Below are positions 61,660-64,000 of a stretch of DNA of 64,000 bases, piece after piece. Source of the DNA: Acinetobacter celticus. Lineage in GTDB: Bacteria > Pseudomonadota > Gammaproteobacteria > Pseudomonadales > Moraxellaceae. The notes beneath the pieces were generated by a model, which was given only the letters and a program-made list of their open reading frames with translations, was not told the origin of the DNA and did no database searches. Both the position numbers and the translations under genes were made by a program. The stretch's first letter is position 1; the number at the start of each line of letters is the position of its first letter. The stretch lies in contig NZ_MBDL01000009.1 in NCBI RefSeq assembly GCF_001707755.1, positions 372,001 to 436,000 on the forward strand, in the 5' to 3' direction.

Positions 61660-61886
61660 TCAAAATAAATCCCAACTACCAACATTCATGTTCATTTTTA
61701 GGAAAAATACTTGGTAATTGCCTTTTTTAATTTTGTCTAAAAAGCGTAAAAATAAGACAGCCTATTGAGTCAATGACTCTTGATAGATACATGGTCTAAC
61801 AAGATATTTTTTACATATTAATCTATTTTTTAAATGAAAAAAATTAGATTCCTCTCTACAACAGCCAAAAAAACTGTATTGAAGGG

Positions 61887-61895
61887 TGCTATAAT
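61887..61895 (+). promoter_or_regulatory. Extended -10 promoter of argG
   Basis: TGCTATAAT, a consensus -10 box with the TGn extension, 70 bases before the argG start. No good -35 box is seen, which the extended form can tolerate. Confidence 0.6.
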
Positions 61896-61946
61896 ATTGC
61901 GTTTATAAAATTCTTTTTGTGGTCGCCCGTAATGGGGACTATTTGA

Positions 61947-63308
<1,362 letters not shown>

Positions 63309-63322
63309 GTTTGTTGAATGTC

Positions 63323-63352
63323 AAAAAAACCGCTCTTATGAGCGGTTTTTTT
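63323..63352. terminator. Terminator after argG
   Basis: An A run, ACCGCTC, a four-base loop, GAGCGGT and a T run. It also faces the converging GGDEF gene. Confidence 0.92.
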
Positions 63353-63390
63353 ATCAAGGTGAAAACTCTGAATAGGTTGATTCCCCCATT

Positions 63391-64000
63391 TTAAGCCACT
63401 TGCACCGAACGAATAGATTGATAATAAATCTGATTTCGCCCCAACTGTTTCGCGCGGTACAAAGCCTGATCTGCAATAGACAATAAGTCTTCTTTAGACA
63501 ATTCTTCCCCACGAAACACCGTAATACCTAAACTAATGGTGACATGATTGGAAACAGGAGATTTAGCATGTGGAATCCCTAAACGATCAATCGATTTATA
63601 AATATTAGAGGCGACTGCATATGCGCCATGTGCATCTGTTTCAGGCAAGAGCACCACAAATTCCTCTCCCCCATAACGTGCCACAAAATCCATATGGCGA
63701 ATCGCATTTTTTACTGTTTTGGCAATTGATGAAATGACATCATCCCCTTTTTGATGGCCATAAAAATCGTTATAGTTTTTAAAATGATCGACATCGATAA
63801 ATAAAACAGACAATGCACTTTCATCGCGTTTAGCCTGATGATAAAAAGTATCCAACATTTCATCAAAAGTTCGGCGGTTGGAAATTTTGGTTAATTCATC
63901 GTGCTGACTTAAATGTAATAATTCTGCGGTATGAATACGATGAATTTTTTCACTAATATCTGCGCGCAACATACTCAAATAAATCATTCGTTCACGTGCA
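63391..64000 (-). CDS. GGDEF-domain protein (diguanylate cyclase), C-terminal part
   Basis: The last about 203 residues of a protein that continues past the right edge; no stop lies between the first in-window Met and the edge. The GGDEF domain is complete: HDELTKISNRRTFDEML, LFIDVDHFKNYND and the active-site loop RYGGEEF, then SLGITVF and ADQALYRAKQLGRNQI. The intact GGEEF predicts c-di-GMP synthesis. The upstream helical stretch suggests a linker to a sensor or membrane part outside the window. Confidence 0.93.
   Translation of the reverse strand, partial: ARERMIYLSMLRADISEKIHRIHTAELLHLSQHDELTKISNRRTFDEMLDTFYHQAKRDESALSVLFIDVDHFKNYNDFYGHQKGDDVISSIAKTVKNAIRHMDFVARYGGEEFVVLLPETDAHGAYAVASNIYKSIDRLGIPHAKSPVSNHVTISLGITVFRGEELSKEDLLSIADQALYRAKQLGRNQIYYQSIRSVQVA

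Overview
The window is a 64-kb piece of a low-GC gammaproteobacterial chromosome that is almost certainly Acinetobacter. The supporting signs are gatCAB next to a divergent mreB, a CntA of exactly 371 residues inside an Acinetobacter-type carnitine cluster, a DcaP-like porin, IS982- and IS5-type relics, a lldPRD-dld lactate operon and a typical argG. Roughly forty genes are intact and several stretches are gene graveyards.

Layout. 1-3.8 kb: start of mreB (minus strand) and the housekeeping gatC-gatA-gatB operon. 3.8-11.4 kb: single genes, namely an orphan protein with a restriction-endonuclease-like N-terminus, small exported proteins, a YddG-like exporter, a DJ-1/PfpI protein, a lipoprotein, an SbmA-type peptide transporter and a 64-residue protein. 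11.5-15.4 kb: dsdC/dsdX-dsdA for D-serine uptake and deamination. 16.4-18.8 kb: a four-gene Roadblock/small-GTPase signalling operon after a 1-kb non-coding stretch. 19.1-20.05 kb: a dead IS982-family element.

20.1-31.3 kb: one long minus-strand catabolic cluster. It holds a Baeyer-Villiger-type monooxygenase, HSL-family esterase, iron-dependent alcohol dehydrogenase, sigma-54 activator, semialdehyde dehydrogenase, MHS-family transporter, DcaP-like porin, two short-chain dehydrogenases and a hotdog thioesterase. Read as a pathway it converts alcohol to ketone, ester or lactone, hydroxy acid, semialdehyde and acid. A sigma-54-type -24/-12 sequence and an upstream palindrome lie in front of it. 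The substrate is not known.

31.8-51.3 kb: bounded by two direct copies of about 92 bp that contain the 3' end of tRNA-Ser(UGA) and its terminator. The intact tRNA is at 51.2 kb and the fragment at 31.9 kb. Inside are a BapA-like type I secreted adhesin with an OmpA-like lipoprotein, a scrapyard (IS5 relic inserted in a P4-type integrase relic, next to a two-partner-secretion relic), the complete carnitine-to-D-malate cluster with its LysR regulator, a porin and a D-2-hydroxyglutarate-dehydrogenase-like enzyme. The repeats and integrase relic suggest an old island, but this is inference.

51.3-64 kb: fadH, dld-lldD-lldR-lldP with two matching LldR-type operators, a divergent EamA exporter/LysR pair, argG, and the C-terminal part of a GGDEF protein running off the right edge.

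Main candidates for new biology: the sigma-54-controlled Baeyer-Villiger cluster, the Roadblock-GTPase operon, the orphan defence-like gene beside gatB, and the tRNA-Ser-bounded region. Most functions rest on motif recognition and recalled family features. No database search was possible.
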